The position numbers and the translations under genes are program-made. Shown in pieces: positions 35,730-44,815 of a stretch of DNA of 64,000 bases (positions within the stretch are counted from its first letter, which is position 1; each line of letters starts with the position of its first letter). Source of the DNA: Salinimonas chungwhensis DSM 16280. GTDB lineage: Bacteria > Pseudomonadota > Gammaproteobacteria > Enterobacterales > Alteromonadaceae. A model generated the notes under the pieces. That model was not told the DNA's origin. It made no database searches and saw only the letters and a program-made list of their open reading frames with translations. Location of the stretch: assembly GCF_000378185.1 (NCBI RefSeq), contig NZ_KB899380.1, forward strand, positions 62,001 through 126,000, read 5' to 3'.

Positions 35730-35984
35730 ATGAAATCACTTTCCCTTACACAACTGCAATTTTATAGTGAAGTAGTCTTTTCGCTATTTATCAGTGTGAT
35801 TATGACACTTCACTGGTGGGGCGTATATATGCCCACCCCGGATGGCATAGTCAAAATACTGTTAGTGATAGGAACCGTGATGGTGCCGCTGGGCTATTTG
35901 TATCGTATATACACGCTGGAAAAAAACTTGAGGCTGTACAAAGCACGGGTTAAACCATTGCCAGATATCTTACCGAAGTAAACG
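35730..35984 (+). CDS. Small two-helix membrane protein, unknown
   Basis: About 83 aa from the ATG at 35730 (a TTG at 35724 would add two residues). Two hydrophobic segments are visible at about residues 13-33 and 43-62, separated by WWGVYMPTPDG, with a basic tail RLYKARVKPLPDILPK. It has no obvious Shine-Dalgarno sequence and no recognised family. It is probably an inner-membrane protein with both ends in the cytoplasm. Confidence 0.5.
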
Positions 35985-36020
35985 TGTGCATAGTGGGATA
36001 GCGCCACTATGCACATGCTT

Positions 36021-36797
36021 TTATTTCTGCTCTTCTCTCAAAAACACGAGGTCAGTATCAGAACTTTGAGCGTCACTGTAATAATAACCTTGGGCGTTAA
36101 AATCCTTTAGACCAGCAACATCGTCAATCTGGTTTTCTATAATGTAGCGCGCCATCAGTCCGCGCGCTTTTTTAGCATAAAAACTAATTACCTTGTACGT
36201 ACCATTTTTTTTGTCTTTAAATTGCGGAGTGATAATCATCCCATCAAGAGATTTTTTCTTTACAGATTTAAAGTACTCATTGGAGGCCAGGTTAATCAAT
36301 ACATTGTCACCCTGATCCGAAAGCGCCTGATTCAGATTCTGAGTAATGGCTTCGCCCCAGAAGGTATACAAATCGGAACCTTCGCTATTACTAAGTTTTG
36401 TGCCCATTTCTAAACGATAAGGTTGCATTAAATCGAGCGGCCGCAGTACACCATACAAACCGGATAGGATACGCAGATGCTGCTGGGCAAAATCCATATC
36501 TTTGGCTGATAACGAATACGCATCAAGTCCACTGTAAACGTCACCATTAAATGCATAAATTGATTGTCTGGCATTGTCTTCGGTAAAAGGCGTGGAAAAC
36601 TCTGCAAACCGATTTGCATTAAGCGTAGCCAGCTTGTCGCTGATACGCATTAATGACGCTAAATCAGCCGGCGAGAGCTCCCGGCAACGCTCAACAAGTA
36701 CCTCGGCGCGGTCCAGCAGGGCCGGCTGACTGGAGGTCGAATTCGGCAACTGAGACTCATAATCCAGATTTTTTGCTGGCGACAGGACAATTAACAT
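36021..36797 (-). CDS. yaaA: Peroxide-stress protein YaaA (DUF328)
   Basis: About 258 aa from the ATG at 36797, which gives the family start [15 protein letters not shown] and has GGAAG 8 nt upstream; the longer frame from 36884 is not conserved. YaaA family features are [33 protein letters not shown] and the late [14 protein letters not shown]. In E. coli YaaA limits DNA damage and intracellular iron during H2O2 stress and binds DNA. It is single, with no partner genes. Confidence 0.95.
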   Translation of the reverse strand: MLIVLSPAKNLDYESQLPNSTSSQPALLDRAEVLVERCRELSPADLASLMRISDKLATLNANRFAEFSTPFTEDNARQSIYAFNGDVYSGLDAYSLSAKDMDFAQQHLRILSGLYGVLRPLDLMQPYRLEMGTKLSNSEGSDLYTFWGEAITQNLNQALSDQGDNVLINLASNEYFKSVKKKSLDGMIITPQFKDKKNGTYKVISFYAKKARGLMARYIIENQIDDVAGLKDFNAQGYYYSDAQSSDTDLVFLREEQK

Positions 36798-37111
36798 AAA
36801 ACACTTCCCAAAATTTATAATGTGTATCAGTTTAATTTTTTCAGTAAGCTTGTGAAAACTGAAAAAATTTATCACAGTAATCAATTAATTGGTTGAATAC
36901 GTCAAGTATACCCCAATTTGTTTAAAATCCGATGAGTAATCATTTTAGGTGTATGACAGATCTGCTATCAAAAAATTAGCGATCTGGTTTGAGTTTACAA
37001 CCATAGTAATTCTACGTAACACTCGCCCGGTGGGTGAACTCAGACGTTATCCGGCGGCCGGCCGATTGCCGCCATATGTTTGTTAAATATTCTATTAATT
37101 CAGAGAGAACT
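36798..37111. other. Divergent intergenic region between yaaA and tal
   Basis: About 314 bp without a recognised gene. It should hold divergent promoters. Close to the tal start a GC-rich hairpin GGCGGC/GCCGCC (37053-37073) lies in the probable 5' leader. An OxyR site is not convincingly visible. Confidence 0.4.
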
Positions 37112-38077
37112 ATGAGCAATCAGCTAGAAGCACTGCGCGAAATGACGACAGTTGTTGCCGATACCGGTGACATTGAAGCCATAAAGAAGTATCAACCTGT
37201 AGACGCTACCACCAACCCTTCATTGCTGTTGAAAGCAGCGAGCATGCCCCATTATAAAGATATTATTGACGATGCGGTTGCCTGGGCAAGACTTCAGTCC
37301 AAAGATTCAGATCAGCAACTGATAGATGCAGCCGACATGCTTTCTGTTCTTGTGGGCAAAGAAATTTCTTCCTCTGTTCCGGGCCGCATTTCTACCGAAG
37401 TTGATGCCCGTTTATCTTTTGACACCGAAGCGACTATCGAAAAAGCCAAGCGCTTGGTCGAATTGTACAGCGACGAAGGCATCGATAAATCTCGCATTTT
37501 GATTAAAATTGCCTCTACCTGGGAAGGTATTCGTGCAGCCGAAGAATTAGAAAAAAATGGAATTCATTGTAACCTGACGTTGTTGTTTAATTTTGCACAA
37601 GCCCGGGCATGTGCTGAAGCTGGCGTATACCTGATATCCCCATTTGTCGGTCGTATTCTCGATTGGTACAAAGCCAACACTGATAAGAAAGAATACACCG
37701 CGCAGGAAGATCCGGGTGTACAGTCTGTTACTGAGATTTATAACTACTACAAAGAATATGGTTATGAGACGGTAGTAATGGGCGCAAGTTTTCGCAATAT
37801 CGGCGAGATTCAGGCGCTGGCGGGTTGTGACCGCCTGACTATCAGCCCGGCATTATTGGAAGAACTGGCAAATGAAACTGCCGAGCTGCCGCGTCAGCTT
37901 ACTGGTAAAGACAACAGCAAAACCCCGGGTGATAAGATTGGGGAGATCGAGTTCCGCTGGATGATGAATGAAGATGCTATGGCGACACAAAAACTGGCTG
38001 AAGGTATCAGGAATTTTGCAGCAGACCAGGTTAAGCTGGAAAATACGTTGAAAGAAAAGCTAGACGCTCAATCTTAA
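37112..38077 (+). CDS. tal: Transaldolase (TalB type)
   Basis: Non-oxidative pentose-phosphate enzyme that moves a dihydroxyacetone unit between sugar phosphates. The ATG at 37112 gives [20 protein letters not shown], the family start, and a 321-aa protein. The Schiff-base lysine is Lys132 in ILIKIASTW, the same position as E. coli TalB. Other motifs are [12 protein letters not shown] and GRILDWYK. A terminator-like hairpin separates it from pgi, so the two sugar-phosphate genes may be partly uncoupled. Confidence 0.97.
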   Translation: MSNQLEALREMTTVVADTGDIEAIKKYQPVDATTNPSLLLKAASMPHYKDIIDDAVAWARLQSKDSDQQLIDAADMLSVLVGKEISSSVPGRISTEVDARLSFDTEATIEKAKRLVELYSDEGIDKSRILIKIASTWEGIRAAEELEKNGIHCNLTLLFNFAQARACAEAGVYLISPFVGRILDWYKANTDKKEYTAQEDPGVQSVTEIYNYYKEYGYETVVMGASFRNIGEIQALAGCDRLTISPALLEELANETAELPRQLTGKDNSKTPGDKIGEIEFRWMMNEDAMATQKLAEGIRNFAADQVKLENTLKEKLDAQS

Positions 38078-38104
38078 TATAATACTACATATTGAAAAGC
38101 AAAG

Positions 38105-38138
38105 AGGTTACGCTGTACAAAGGTGTAACCTTTTTTTT
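38105..38138 (+). terminator. Terminator between tal and pgi
   Basis: AGGTTAC (38105-38111) pairs with GTAACCT (38125-38131), followed by T8. The 13-nt loop is large, so some read-through into pgi is plausible. Confidence 0.7.
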
Positions 38139-38167
38139 GTTGAAACTTTTACAATTAGGATTTGCTA

Positions 38168-39817
38168 ATGAGTTCTCTTATCAACCAACCTGAATGGCAA
38201 CATCTTTCAACGCTGGCGAAGTCAGTCAAAGACAAGCATATGCGAGACTGGTTCGCGGCCGAACCAAATCGCGCCGAGAAGATGCAGGCCAGTGGCTGTG
38301 GTATTTTTCTGGATTATTCTAAAAACCGCGTGAATGATGACATTATGCAAGGGTTGATGGCACTGGCCAACGCCCAGGGGCTGGAAAAATTGCGTGATAA
38401 TATGTTTAGCGGCAAGCAAATAAACCAGACTGAAGGCAGAGCGGTTTTGCATACAGCGTTGCGTAATTTGTCCGACAAACCGGTTTACGTTGATAATGAA
38501 GATGTGATGCCAGAGATTCGTCAAACGCTGAAAAAAATGCGCACATTTACCGAGTCGGTCCACAGTGGCGAACACACCGGATATACCGGCAAGGCTATTA
38601 AACATGTCGTTGCAATAGGCATCGGCGGCTCATTCCTCGGCCCTAAAATTATGACCGAAGCACTTAAGCCTTATCAGCATGATGCGGTGGACGTGCACTT
38701 TGTGGCAAATGTAGATGGTTGTCATATTAACGATGTCCTGTCCAGGGTGGACCATGAAGAAACCTTGATAGTAATGTCTTCAAAATCATTTTCCACCCAG
38801 GAGACATTACAAAATACCCAGTCGGCTAAGACCTGGTTTTTACGTTGCGGAGGCGCGCAGAAAGACATTGCCAGCCATTTTGTAGCAGTCTCTTCCAACG
38901 TTGAGGCAGCCACCGAGTTTGGTATTGCCCGTGAAAACATTTTCCCTATGTGGGACTGGGTTGGCGGTCGTTATTCTTTATGGTCTGCGATCGGACTACC
39001 AATATGCCTGTCACTGGGCTTTGAGCACTTTCAAAGCTTGCTTGAAGGCGCCTACGATATGGATAAGCATTTCTGTGAAACGCCTTTGGAGAAAAATCTG
39101 CCGGTTATTATGGGCATGCTGGGTATCTGGTACCGCAACTTTTTTGATGCGCAGTCACACGTATTGTTGCCCTATTATCACTATCTTCGCGGTCTACCAG
39201 CGTATGTGCAGCAGCTGGACATGGAAAGTAACGGCAAGCAGGTCACGCAATCCGGAGAGGTTGTAGACTATCAGACTGGTCCCATCATCTGGGGAAGTGA
39301 AGGAACCAATGGTCAGCACAGCTTTCATCAGCTTATACACCAGGGCACCTCGCTGATCCCGGCTGATTTTATGTTACCTCTGAATGTACCTGAGCAGAAT
39401 GACACCCACCATGCTATGTTAGCGTCCAACTGCTTTGGCCAGGCACAAGCGCTGATGCAGGGTAAGACGTACGATGAATGCTACGCAGATCTTGCTGACG
39501 CCGATCTGGATGAGGCGACACGCAAAAACATCGCTCAGCATAAAACTATGCCTGGTAATAAGCCAAGTAACACATTGCTGTTTGAGGCACTTACGCCACA
39601 AACACTTGGCTCGCTCATTGCTCTGTATGAACACAAAGTGTTCGTTCAGGGTGCCATCTGGCAGGTCAATTCATTTGACCAATGGGGTGTAGAGTTAGGA
39701 AAAGCACTTGGTAATCAAGTGCTTGATGGCATTGTAGGTGATGCGGACGAAGCGAATTTTGATGGCTCAACTCGCCAGCTTATTGCTCACTTTCAGCGCG
39801 CCAATGCACAAAAATAG
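38168..39817 (+). CDS. pgi: Glucose-6-phosphate isomerase (Pgi)
   Basis: Interconverts glucose-6-P and fructose-6-P. The start is the ATG at 38168 (AGGA 7 nt upstream), giving 549 aa, the same length as E. coli Pgi. Motifs: [61 protein letters not shown] with the catalytic His, and the late [13 protein letters not shown] with the catalytic Lys. It ends before a hairpin. Confidence 0.98.
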   Translation: MSSLINQPEWQHLSTLAKSVKDKHMRDWFAAEPNRAEKMQASGCGIFLDYSKNRVNDDIMQGLMALANAQGLEKLRDNMFSGKQINQTEGRAVLHTALRNLSDKPVYVDNEDVMPEIRQTLKKMRTFTESVHSGEHTGYTGKAIKHVVAIGIGGSFLGPKIMTEALKPYQHDAVDVHFVANVDGCHINDVLSRVDHEETLIVMSSKSFSTQETLQNTQSAKTWFLRCGGAQKDIASHFVAVSSNVEAATEFGIARENIFPMWDWVGGRYSLWSAIGLPICLSLGFEHFQSLLEGAYDMDKHFCETPLEKNLPVIMGMLGIWYRNFFDAQSHVLLPYYHYLRGLPAYVQQLDMESNGKQVTQSGEVVDYQTGPIIWGSEGTNGQHSFHQLIHQGTSLIPADFMLPLNVPEQNDTHHAMLASNCFGQAQALMQGKTYDECYADLADADLDEATRKNIAQHKTMPGNKPSNTLLFEALTPQTLGSLIALYEHKVFVQGAIWQVNSFDQWGVELGKALGNQVLDGIVGDADEANFDGSTRQLIAHFQRANAQK

Positions 39818-39837
39818 CGCATAGTAGCTGCACTACC

Positions 39838-39860
39838 GGGGCGATAAATCAGATCGCCCC
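39838..39860 (+). terminator. Terminator after pgi
   Basis: GGGGCGAT and ATCGCCCC form an 8-bp perfect stem with an AAATCAG loop; a pyrimidine-rich stretch ending in TTTT follows. Confidence 0.65.
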
Positions 39861-40020
39861 ACCTTCCTTTTATGAACACTGTCACGAAAACGTCACGCTT
39901 TGTTAATAATTAGTTAACCTTTTTATTTTAATTTGTTCAAAGCTGTGGTACAAAAATAGTCAGAGGAATAGATAGATTCGCTCTGTCACTGTAGTTAGTG
40001 GTAATTAAAAGGAGATCCTC

Positions 40021-40197
40021 GTGGATAAGTCAGATCTGTTTTCCATGCTAGATATCGAAACAACACCCGCAAAAACAAAAAGTAAAAAGCGCAAGTGGAG
40101 AGAAATTGAAGCCTTACAGGATAGATACAGACTGGAAAAAGAACTTGCAGAAATAGACGCAGGTTTTGAGTACGAATTAGAAACCATGCAGAGATAG
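40021..40197 (+). CDS. DUF3545 small protein
   Basis: A 58-aa protein starting at GTG, with GGAG 6 nt upstream. It begins MDKSDLFSMLDIETTPAKTK and is very basic and helical, with SKKRKWREIEALQDRYRLEKEL, the conserved core of DUF3545 proteins of Vibrio and Shewanella. Function is unknown. A perfect terminator follows 5 bp after the stop, so it is monocistronic. Confidence 0.82.
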   Translation: MDKSDLFSMLDIETTPAKTKSKKRKWREIEALQDRYRLEKELAEIDAGFEYELETMQR

Positions 40198-40202
40198 CTT
40201 AG

Positions 40203-40235
40203 AAAACGGCCATTTGATATCAAGTGGCCGTTTTT
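40203..40235 (+). terminator. Rho-independent terminator after the DUF3545 gene
   Basis: A 10-bp stem AAAACGGCCA/TGGCCGTTTT with a 12-nt loop runs into TTTTTG. Confidence 0.88.
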
Positions 40236-40356
40236 GTTTCTGCTGTTCGATGGTATCTACAAGCGGTCTCGATCGATTAATGCTCGCTAAATCGTTGCTG
40301 ATAAATTGGATAAGCTCAGACGTCAGCTCACAGTCTGTTTAATACTATTTTTCAGC

Positions 40357-40476
40357 CCGTCACCGTCGCGGAGGCTGGGACCTTTTGCGCACCAGACGCA
40401 GTTGCATTAAACGCTACCGTCATCCCGGCGAAGGCGAGGATCTCTTGCGCACCGGACGCAGTAGCTTTTATTGAAC
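40357..40476. repeat. Two diverged 60-bp direct repeats
   Basis: Unit A starts at 40357 and unit B at 40417, both with CCGTCA. Shared blocks include GCGCACC-GACGCAGT near the middle. Unit B contains CATCCCGGCGAAGGCGAGGAT, close to a GTCATCCCGGCGAAGGCCGGGAT-type dispersed sequence known from many proteobacterial intergenic regions; this comparison is from memory, not a search. Confidence 0.6.
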
Positions 40477-40518
40477 TTCCCACGTTCGGTTGTCGCTCGT
40501 AAATTTACCTGTCTTCTA

Positions 40519-40565
40519 ATTTTTCAGACAGCAACTTTGTACCCTGAATTCAAGATCTGAAAAAT
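40519..40565. repeat. 10-bp inverted repeat with 27-nt spacer
   Basis: ATTTTTCAGA (40519-40528) and TCTGAAAAAT (40556-40565) are perfect inverted copies. No gene lies between them. It could be a folded RNA or a trace of an inserted element. Confidence 0.45.
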
Positions 40566-40695
40566 ATCCGGTGGACCTGCTTTCTCCGATAGAAATTACA
40601 ACGCTTAAACTGGCATTTATCGCAGATATATCGTTTTGACTGCCCTTTTCGCAATCCATTGCCAGTTGGTTTCAACAATAATTTAGTTATTTTTC

Positions 40696-40784
40696 ATAGC
40701 ATAGTGAGGCAGATACAGGGCTATTATGCTTAACGTTCACCTAAGCCCTGTGCATAAAAGCGACTTAGCTATACACTATGCTAT
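40696..40784. repeat. Nested inverted repeats (11-bp outer, 7-bp inner)
   Basis: The outer arms ATAGCATAGTG (40696-40706) and CACTATGCTAT (40774-40784) are perfect inverted copies; inside, CAGGGCT pairs with AGCCCTG. The ~89-bp unit resembles a very small MITE-like element or a two-site operator, and lies 27 bp before the ParD-like start. Confidence 0.5.
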
Positions 40785-40811
40785 ATATTGTAGTAAAACG
40801 TATAAACATAA

Positions 40812-41024
40812 ATGGGTATAGTAAAAATTTCTGATGCCTTGCACAAGGAAGTCCGCAAGACCAGCGCGGTCATGGAACGTTCGATTAACAGTCAGGCTGA
40901 ATTTTGGCTAAAAATTGGCCGGATTGCTGAGCAAAACCCTACACTGACCTACGAGCAAATTATTGACAGAGAAATGCGTTCACAAAAGGTGCAGTCGGTC
41001 AGACTGGATAATGATGAAGATTAA
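40812..41024 (+). CDS. ParD-like antitoxin-family protein
   Basis: A 70-aa protein beginning MGIVKISDALHKEVRKTSAV. The strand VKISDALHKEV and helices SINSQAEFWLKIGRIAEQNP match the ParD-like family, a ribbon-helix-helix relative of ParD antitoxins. Such proteins usually repress their own promoter. No ParE/RelE toxin is seen; instead its 3' end overlaps a methionine aminopeptidase gene by 14 bp. No Shine-Dalgarno sequence is evident. The role is unknown; it could be a regulator of the aminopeptidase gene. Confidence 0.75.
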   Translation: MGIVKISDALHKEVRKTSAVMERSINSQAEFWLKIGRIAEQNPTLTYEQIIDREMRSQKVQSVRLDNDED

Positions 41025-41820
41025 TATCAAAAGCACGGCGGAAACTGCACTCATGCGTGAGTCGGGAAGGTTGCTGTCCCACGTGTTTAGTCAATTAGAC
41101 AATTTTGTTGAGGCTGGGGTCTCGACGCTTGCCATCAATGACTTTGTTGAGAGATATATCGTTGACACACTTCATGCGAGGCCTGCCAGCAAAGGCCAGT
41201 ACGGCTACAAATTTGTACTTAATTCTTCAGTTAACGAAGTGATCTGTCATGGCGTTCCCTCACCCGCCAGAAAGCTAAAAAATGGTGATATTGTCAATAT
41301 TGATATCACGCTGGAAAAGAACGGTTATATTGCCGATAGCAGCAAAATGTACGCTGTTGGTGAGATATCGCCGTTAGCCAGAAAGCTACTTGAAGCCTCT
41401 TATACTGCAATGTGGAAAGGGATCCAATGTGTCAGACCGGGTGCCAAAACCGGTGATATTGGGCACGCCATTCAACAGTATGCTGAGTCGAACGGGTTTA
41501 GCGTGGTGAGAGATTACTGCGGCCATGGTATTGGCACCCAAATGCACGAGGAGCCCCAGATCCTTCATATTGGCCGACCTAATACAGGTGTTACGCTAAA
41601 AGAGGGCATGACGTTTACCATAGAACCTATGATCAACCAGGGTACACACAAAACCAAAGTGAAGAAAGATGGCTGGACGGTGATAACCAGGGACAAAAAG
41701 TTATCAGCGCAATGGGAGCATACAGTGCTGGTGACAAATGATGGTGTTGAAATACTGACATTGCGCGATGAAGAAACCCGCAATGGTCAGCAGCGGGTAT
41801 TACGCACGAACGCTGATTAA
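41011..41820 (+). CDS. map: Type I methionine aminopeptidase (probable paralogue)
   Basis: Removes the N-terminal methionine from nascent proteins. The ATG at 41011 (or 41014) lies within the end of the ParD-like gene, so translation is probably coupled; the protein is about 269 aa. All five metal ligands of the family are visible: Asp in NIDITLEKNG, Asp in IADSSKMY, His in CGHGIG, Glu in FTIEPMINQG and Glu in AQWEHTVLVT; the HGVP histidine is also present. It is therefore expected to be active. The housekeeping map normally sits beside rpsB, absent here, so I infer a second copy. Confidence 0.9.
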   Translation: MMKINIKSTAETALMRESGRLLSHVFSQLDNFVEAGVSTLAINDFVERYIVDTLHARPASKGQYGYKFVLNSSVNEVICHGVPSPARKLKNGDIVNIDITLEKNGYIADSSKMYAVGEISPLARKLLEASYTAMWKGIQCVRPGAKTGDIGHAIQQYAESNGFSVVRDYCGHGIGTQMHEEPQILHIGRPNTGVTLKEGMTFTIEPMINQGTHKTKVKKDGWTVITRDKKLSAQWEHTVLVTNDGVEILTLRDEETRNGQQRVLRTNAD

Positions 41821-41889
41821 AACGCATCGTAAAAGAAGGGGTTATAGCACGCAGATTGCATAGTTTGCCCCCGGGTAATTATCTTCAGT

Positions 41890-42546
41890 TTAAACCTGCC
41901 AATTTATGGCTGACTTCCCCTGGGCTTGTAAAAGCGCGTTTGTCTGACTGAAATGGCTGCAGCCAAAAAAGCCTCGGTGGGCGGAAAGCGGTGAGGGATG
42001 AGGCGCAGTTAGAATATGGTGTTTGCCAGAATCAATTTTCTGTCCTTTTTTCTGGGCATGACTGCCCCACAACAGAAACACTACCCCGTCGCGATGCGTG
42101 TTCACGGTATCTATAATAGCGTCAGTGAGGGTTTCCCAGCCCCATTTTGCATGACTGTGTGCTTTACCCTGCTCCACTGTCAAAACCGTATTCAGCAATA
42201 AGACACCTTGCTCAGCCCACCGGGACAAATGTCCGTGTGATGGAATTGAAAAGCCATCAATGTCCTCCACCAGCTCTTTATAGATGTTAACCAGTGACGG
42301 GGGTGTTTTCACACCAAGCTGCACAGAAAAACACAGACCATGAGCCTGATTGGGCCCGTGATAAGGGTCCTGCCCGAGAATCACAACATTCACATTTCCA
42401 AGCGGGGTGAGCTTTAGCGCATTGAATACATCAGCCGAAGCCGGGTAAATTGTTTTCCCGGCCAGTCGTTCTGATTTAACACGGTCCATCAATTCCTGAA
42501 AATAGGCTTTTTCCTTTTCAGGTCCTAATACATCATGCCAATTCAC
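41890..42546 (-). CDS. ung: Uracil-DNA glycosylase (Ung)
   Basis: Family-1 UDG that removes uracil from DNA. The 218-aa protein starts at GTG, overlapping the thrC stop (GTGA), and reads [15 protein letters not shown]. It contains the catalytic [18 protein letters not shown], the [17 protein letters not shown] segment and the late [13 protein letters not shown] with the active His. Its overlap with thrC means it may be transcribed with the threonine operon, which is unexpected functionally. Confidence 0.97.
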   Translation of the reverse strand: MNWHDVLGPEKEKAYFQELMDRVKSERLAGKTIYPASADVFNALKLTPLGNVNVVILGQDPYHGPNQAHGLCFSVQLGVKTPPSLVNIYKELVEDIDGFSIPSHGHLSRWAEQGVLLLNTVLTVEQGKAHSHAKWGWETLTDAIIDTVNTHRDGVVFLLWGSHAQKKGQKIDSGKHHILTAPHPSPLSAHRGFFGCSHFSQTNALLQAQGKSAINWQV

Positions 42547-43835
42547 GCATTCCCCTTTAGTGTATCGAAGATGTGTTTCTTAAGGGTCTCGTAATCAGCT
42601 GATAATTTTACAGCCAGACTGTCCTCGCCAGCGACATCCGCCAGGGCCTTGGGCAGACTGATTGGTTGCCCTAATGCATTTTCCACTGTCTCCCTAAACT
42701 TTGCCGGGTGCGCGGTACCTAAAAACAAGCCTTTTTCACCAGACTCCATGCCATGAGTCAGAGAGCGGTAAGCGATGGCCGCATGAGGTTCGCTGGTGTA
42801 GCCTGCCTGGGCAAGTTGTCGCAGCGCCAGATGTGTATACTGCTCATCCACCGACTCGCCTTTAAGTAACGCTTTGTCAGTGTAACCGCGCTCAATCATC
42901 CCCTCAATACGCGGCCAGTTATTGGGCTGACTCACATCCATGGCATTGGACATTGTTGCGACGGTTTTTTTAGGGTCCCACTCACCGGTTTTCAAATAAC
43001 GTGGGACGGTATCATTGAGATTTGTTGCTGCAATAAAACGCTTTACCGGCAGGCCCATCGCTTGCGCTATCAGCCCGGCAGTGAGGTTGCCAAAGTTACC
43101 ACTTGGTACCGAGATTACCAGATTGTCTCGTTCCGCTTCCGGGATCTGGCTGACAGCTTCGAAGTAGTAACAGACCTGGGCCAGCAAACGGCTTATATTT
43201 ATAGAATTTGCCGAATTAAGATGTAATTCCTCGCGCATTTGCTGATCATCAAACGCTTTTTTCACCAAGGCCTGACAATCGTCAAAATCACCGTCGATGG
43301 CGACCGTGTGAATATTGCCATCAAGAGTAGAGAACAGTTTCTCCTGTAGGGGGCTGATTTTACCGTCTGGAAACAGGATCACGACGTTGATATTCTCTAT
43401 TCCATGGAAGGCATGCGCCACGGCAGCTCCGGTGTCGCCCGATGTTGCCGTCAATATAGTAACCGGCTTACCATCCAGAATACGAGACAGGCATTGCGCC
43501 ATGAAACGACCACCAAAATCTTTAAATGCCAGGGTCGGTCCGTGAAAAAGCTCCAGTGTATAAATATCGTCGGTAATCTTTTCCACTGGCGCCGGGAAGG
43601 TAAAGGCTTCTTTTACAACATCATCGAGCACACCCTCTCCTAACTCATCACCAATAAGCGCATGCAGAACTTCCACACTGCGCTCCACAAAGGGCTTTTC
43701 AAGCAACTGGTCCATGTTTGCCAGTTTGGGAATGGCGGTAGGAAAATAAAGCCCCTGATTTTTTCCCAGCCCCCGGACTATCGCCTGGGAAAATGACGCT
43801 GTATCGCTGGATTCTTTTAAGTTAACTAATTCCAC
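42543..43835 (-). CDS. thrC: Threonine synthase (ThrC)
   Basis: PLP enzyme that makes threonine from O-phosphohomoserine. I choose the GTG at 43835: it lies 7 nt after the thrB stop with AAGGG upstream, and gives the family start [18 protein letters not shown] and 430 aa (E. coli 428). The frame upstream to 43976 is inside thrB. Motifs: [14 protein letters not shown] with the PLP lysine, [17 protein letters not shown], and [14 protein letters not shown]. Confidence 0.97.
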   Translation of the reverse strand: MELVNLKESSDTASFSQAIVRGLGKNQGLYFPTAIPKLANMDQLLEKPFVERSVEVLHALIGDELGEGVLDDVVKEAFTFPAPVEKITDDIYTLELFHGPTLAFKDFGGRFMAQCLSRILDGKPVTILTATSGDTGAAVAHAFHGIENINVVILFPDGKISPLQEKLFSTLDGNIHTVAIDGDFDDCQALVKKAFDDQQMREELHLNSANSINISRLLAQVCYYFEAVSQIPEAERDNLVISVPSGNFGNLTAGLIAQAMGLPVKRFIAATNLNDTVPRYLKTGEWDPKKTVATMSNAMDVSQPNNWPRIEGMIERGYTDKALLKGESVDEQYTHLALRQLAQAGYTSEPHAAIAYRSLTHGMESGEKGLFLGTAHPAKFRETVENALGQPISLPKALADVAGEDSLAVKLSADYETLKKHIFDTLKGNA

Positions 43836-43842
43836 TTTTTTA

Positions 43843-44805
43843 TTACCCTTGCTGTTCCAGTGCACCTGTTTGAGGTATTCGACATACGTGGCTAAAGCCG
43901 TCTTCGTTTTGTTTATAGTGCTGATCAAGCCATTGCGTGAGAGTTTGAGCCGTGGTTTTATCGGCACACGCAGCAAATACAGTGGGTCCGGACCCGGATA
44001 TCCCGAATGCCAGCGCGCCGTTATTCATACAATATGCTCTGGCTTCATCAAAACCAGGCAACAGCTGTTTTCTATATGGTTCAGCAATAACATCCTGCAT
44101 TACACTGGCCGCCATTAGCCGATCCCCGGTATGCAGCGCATTAACAAATACGCCGAGCTGACGACCAAATTCCAGTGCGGTGGGCACCGCTACCTGCCTG
44201 GGTAGAATGTCTCTGGCAGCCGATGTTGATACCGTAATTCCGGAATAGCATATGGCCCAGTACCAGTCGTCAAAGATTGGCAGCGATACCGCTGCTGGCA
44301 CTCGCTTACCCGTCATCAGTGTCATGCCGCCCAGATAACAAGGCGCCACATTATCATAGTGAATACTGCCGCTGATTTGCCCTTCCATCTCCCCCATCAT
44401 CAATAGCATTGCATTATTATCAAATGGCTGGCCAAAGTGCTTATTCAGCGCGGTCAAAGCAGCAACAATTGATGAGGCACTGGAGCCAAGCCCGCTGCCA
44501 ATAGGGAGGTTTTTATGCAGTATCATCGCCACCGGATGTGTACGGCGACCATACTTCACACAAGCCTCGATGAAATGTTCGTAGCAATGCGTGACAATAT
44601 TCTGATTAACATTATCCGGTAGCTTGTGCGCAAACGGGCCGACCACGGTCAGACTGAATGTATCCGCAGACTCAACGCTGACTTCGTCGCCAAGCCGGGT
44701 GCCGTCCTCTGGTGCCAGGGCTGCGCCCAGCACATCATACCCCAGGCTTACGTTGCCTATAGAGGCCGGCGCAAAAGCGATACTTTGTGTGTTTACTTGT
44801 TTCAT
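43843..44805 (-). CDS. thrB: Homoserine kinase (ThrB)
   Basis: GHMP-family kinase that phosphorylates homoserine. The 320-aa protein has FAPASIGNVSLGYDVLGAAL near the N-terminus, the ATP-binding LPIGSGLGSSASSIVAAL near residue 105 and the late GAFGISGSGPT-type loop (here ALAFGISGSGPTVFA). It lies 10 bp after thrA and 7 bp before thrC. Confidence 0.97.
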   Translation of the reverse strand: MKQVNTQSIAFAPASIGNVSLGYDVLGAALAPEDGTRLGDEVSVESADTFSLTVVGPFAHKLPDNVNQNIVTHCYEHFIEACVKYGRRTHPVAMILHKNLPIGSGLGSSASSIVAALTALNKHFGQPFDNNAMLLMMGEMEGQISGSIHYDNVAPCYLGGMTLMTGKRVPAAVSLPIFDDWYWAICYSGITVSTSAARDILPRQVAVPTALEFGRQLGVFVNALHTGDRLMAASVMQDVIAEPYRKQLLPGFDEARAYCMNNGALAFGISGSGPTVFAACADKTTAQTLTQWLDQHYKQNEDGFSHVCRIPQTGALEQQG

Positions 44806-44815
44806 CCGTCCACCT

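Larger units (their letters stand above)
40236..40811. other. Repeat-rich non-coding region upstream of the ParD-like gene
   Basis: About 576 bp with no recognised gene. It holds a 60-bp tandem repeat, a 10-bp inverted repeat and a nested inverted repeat (listed separately). The last ~50 bp are AT-rich with TATATT about 22 nt before the ParD-like start, a possible -10 element. The mix suggests inserted or degraded small mobile elements. Confidence 0.5.

Noticed and set aside
40236..40811. Possible insertion sequence or transposase remnant
   Set aside because: No frame with transposase motifs and no matching target-site duplication could be identified; only repeats are reported.
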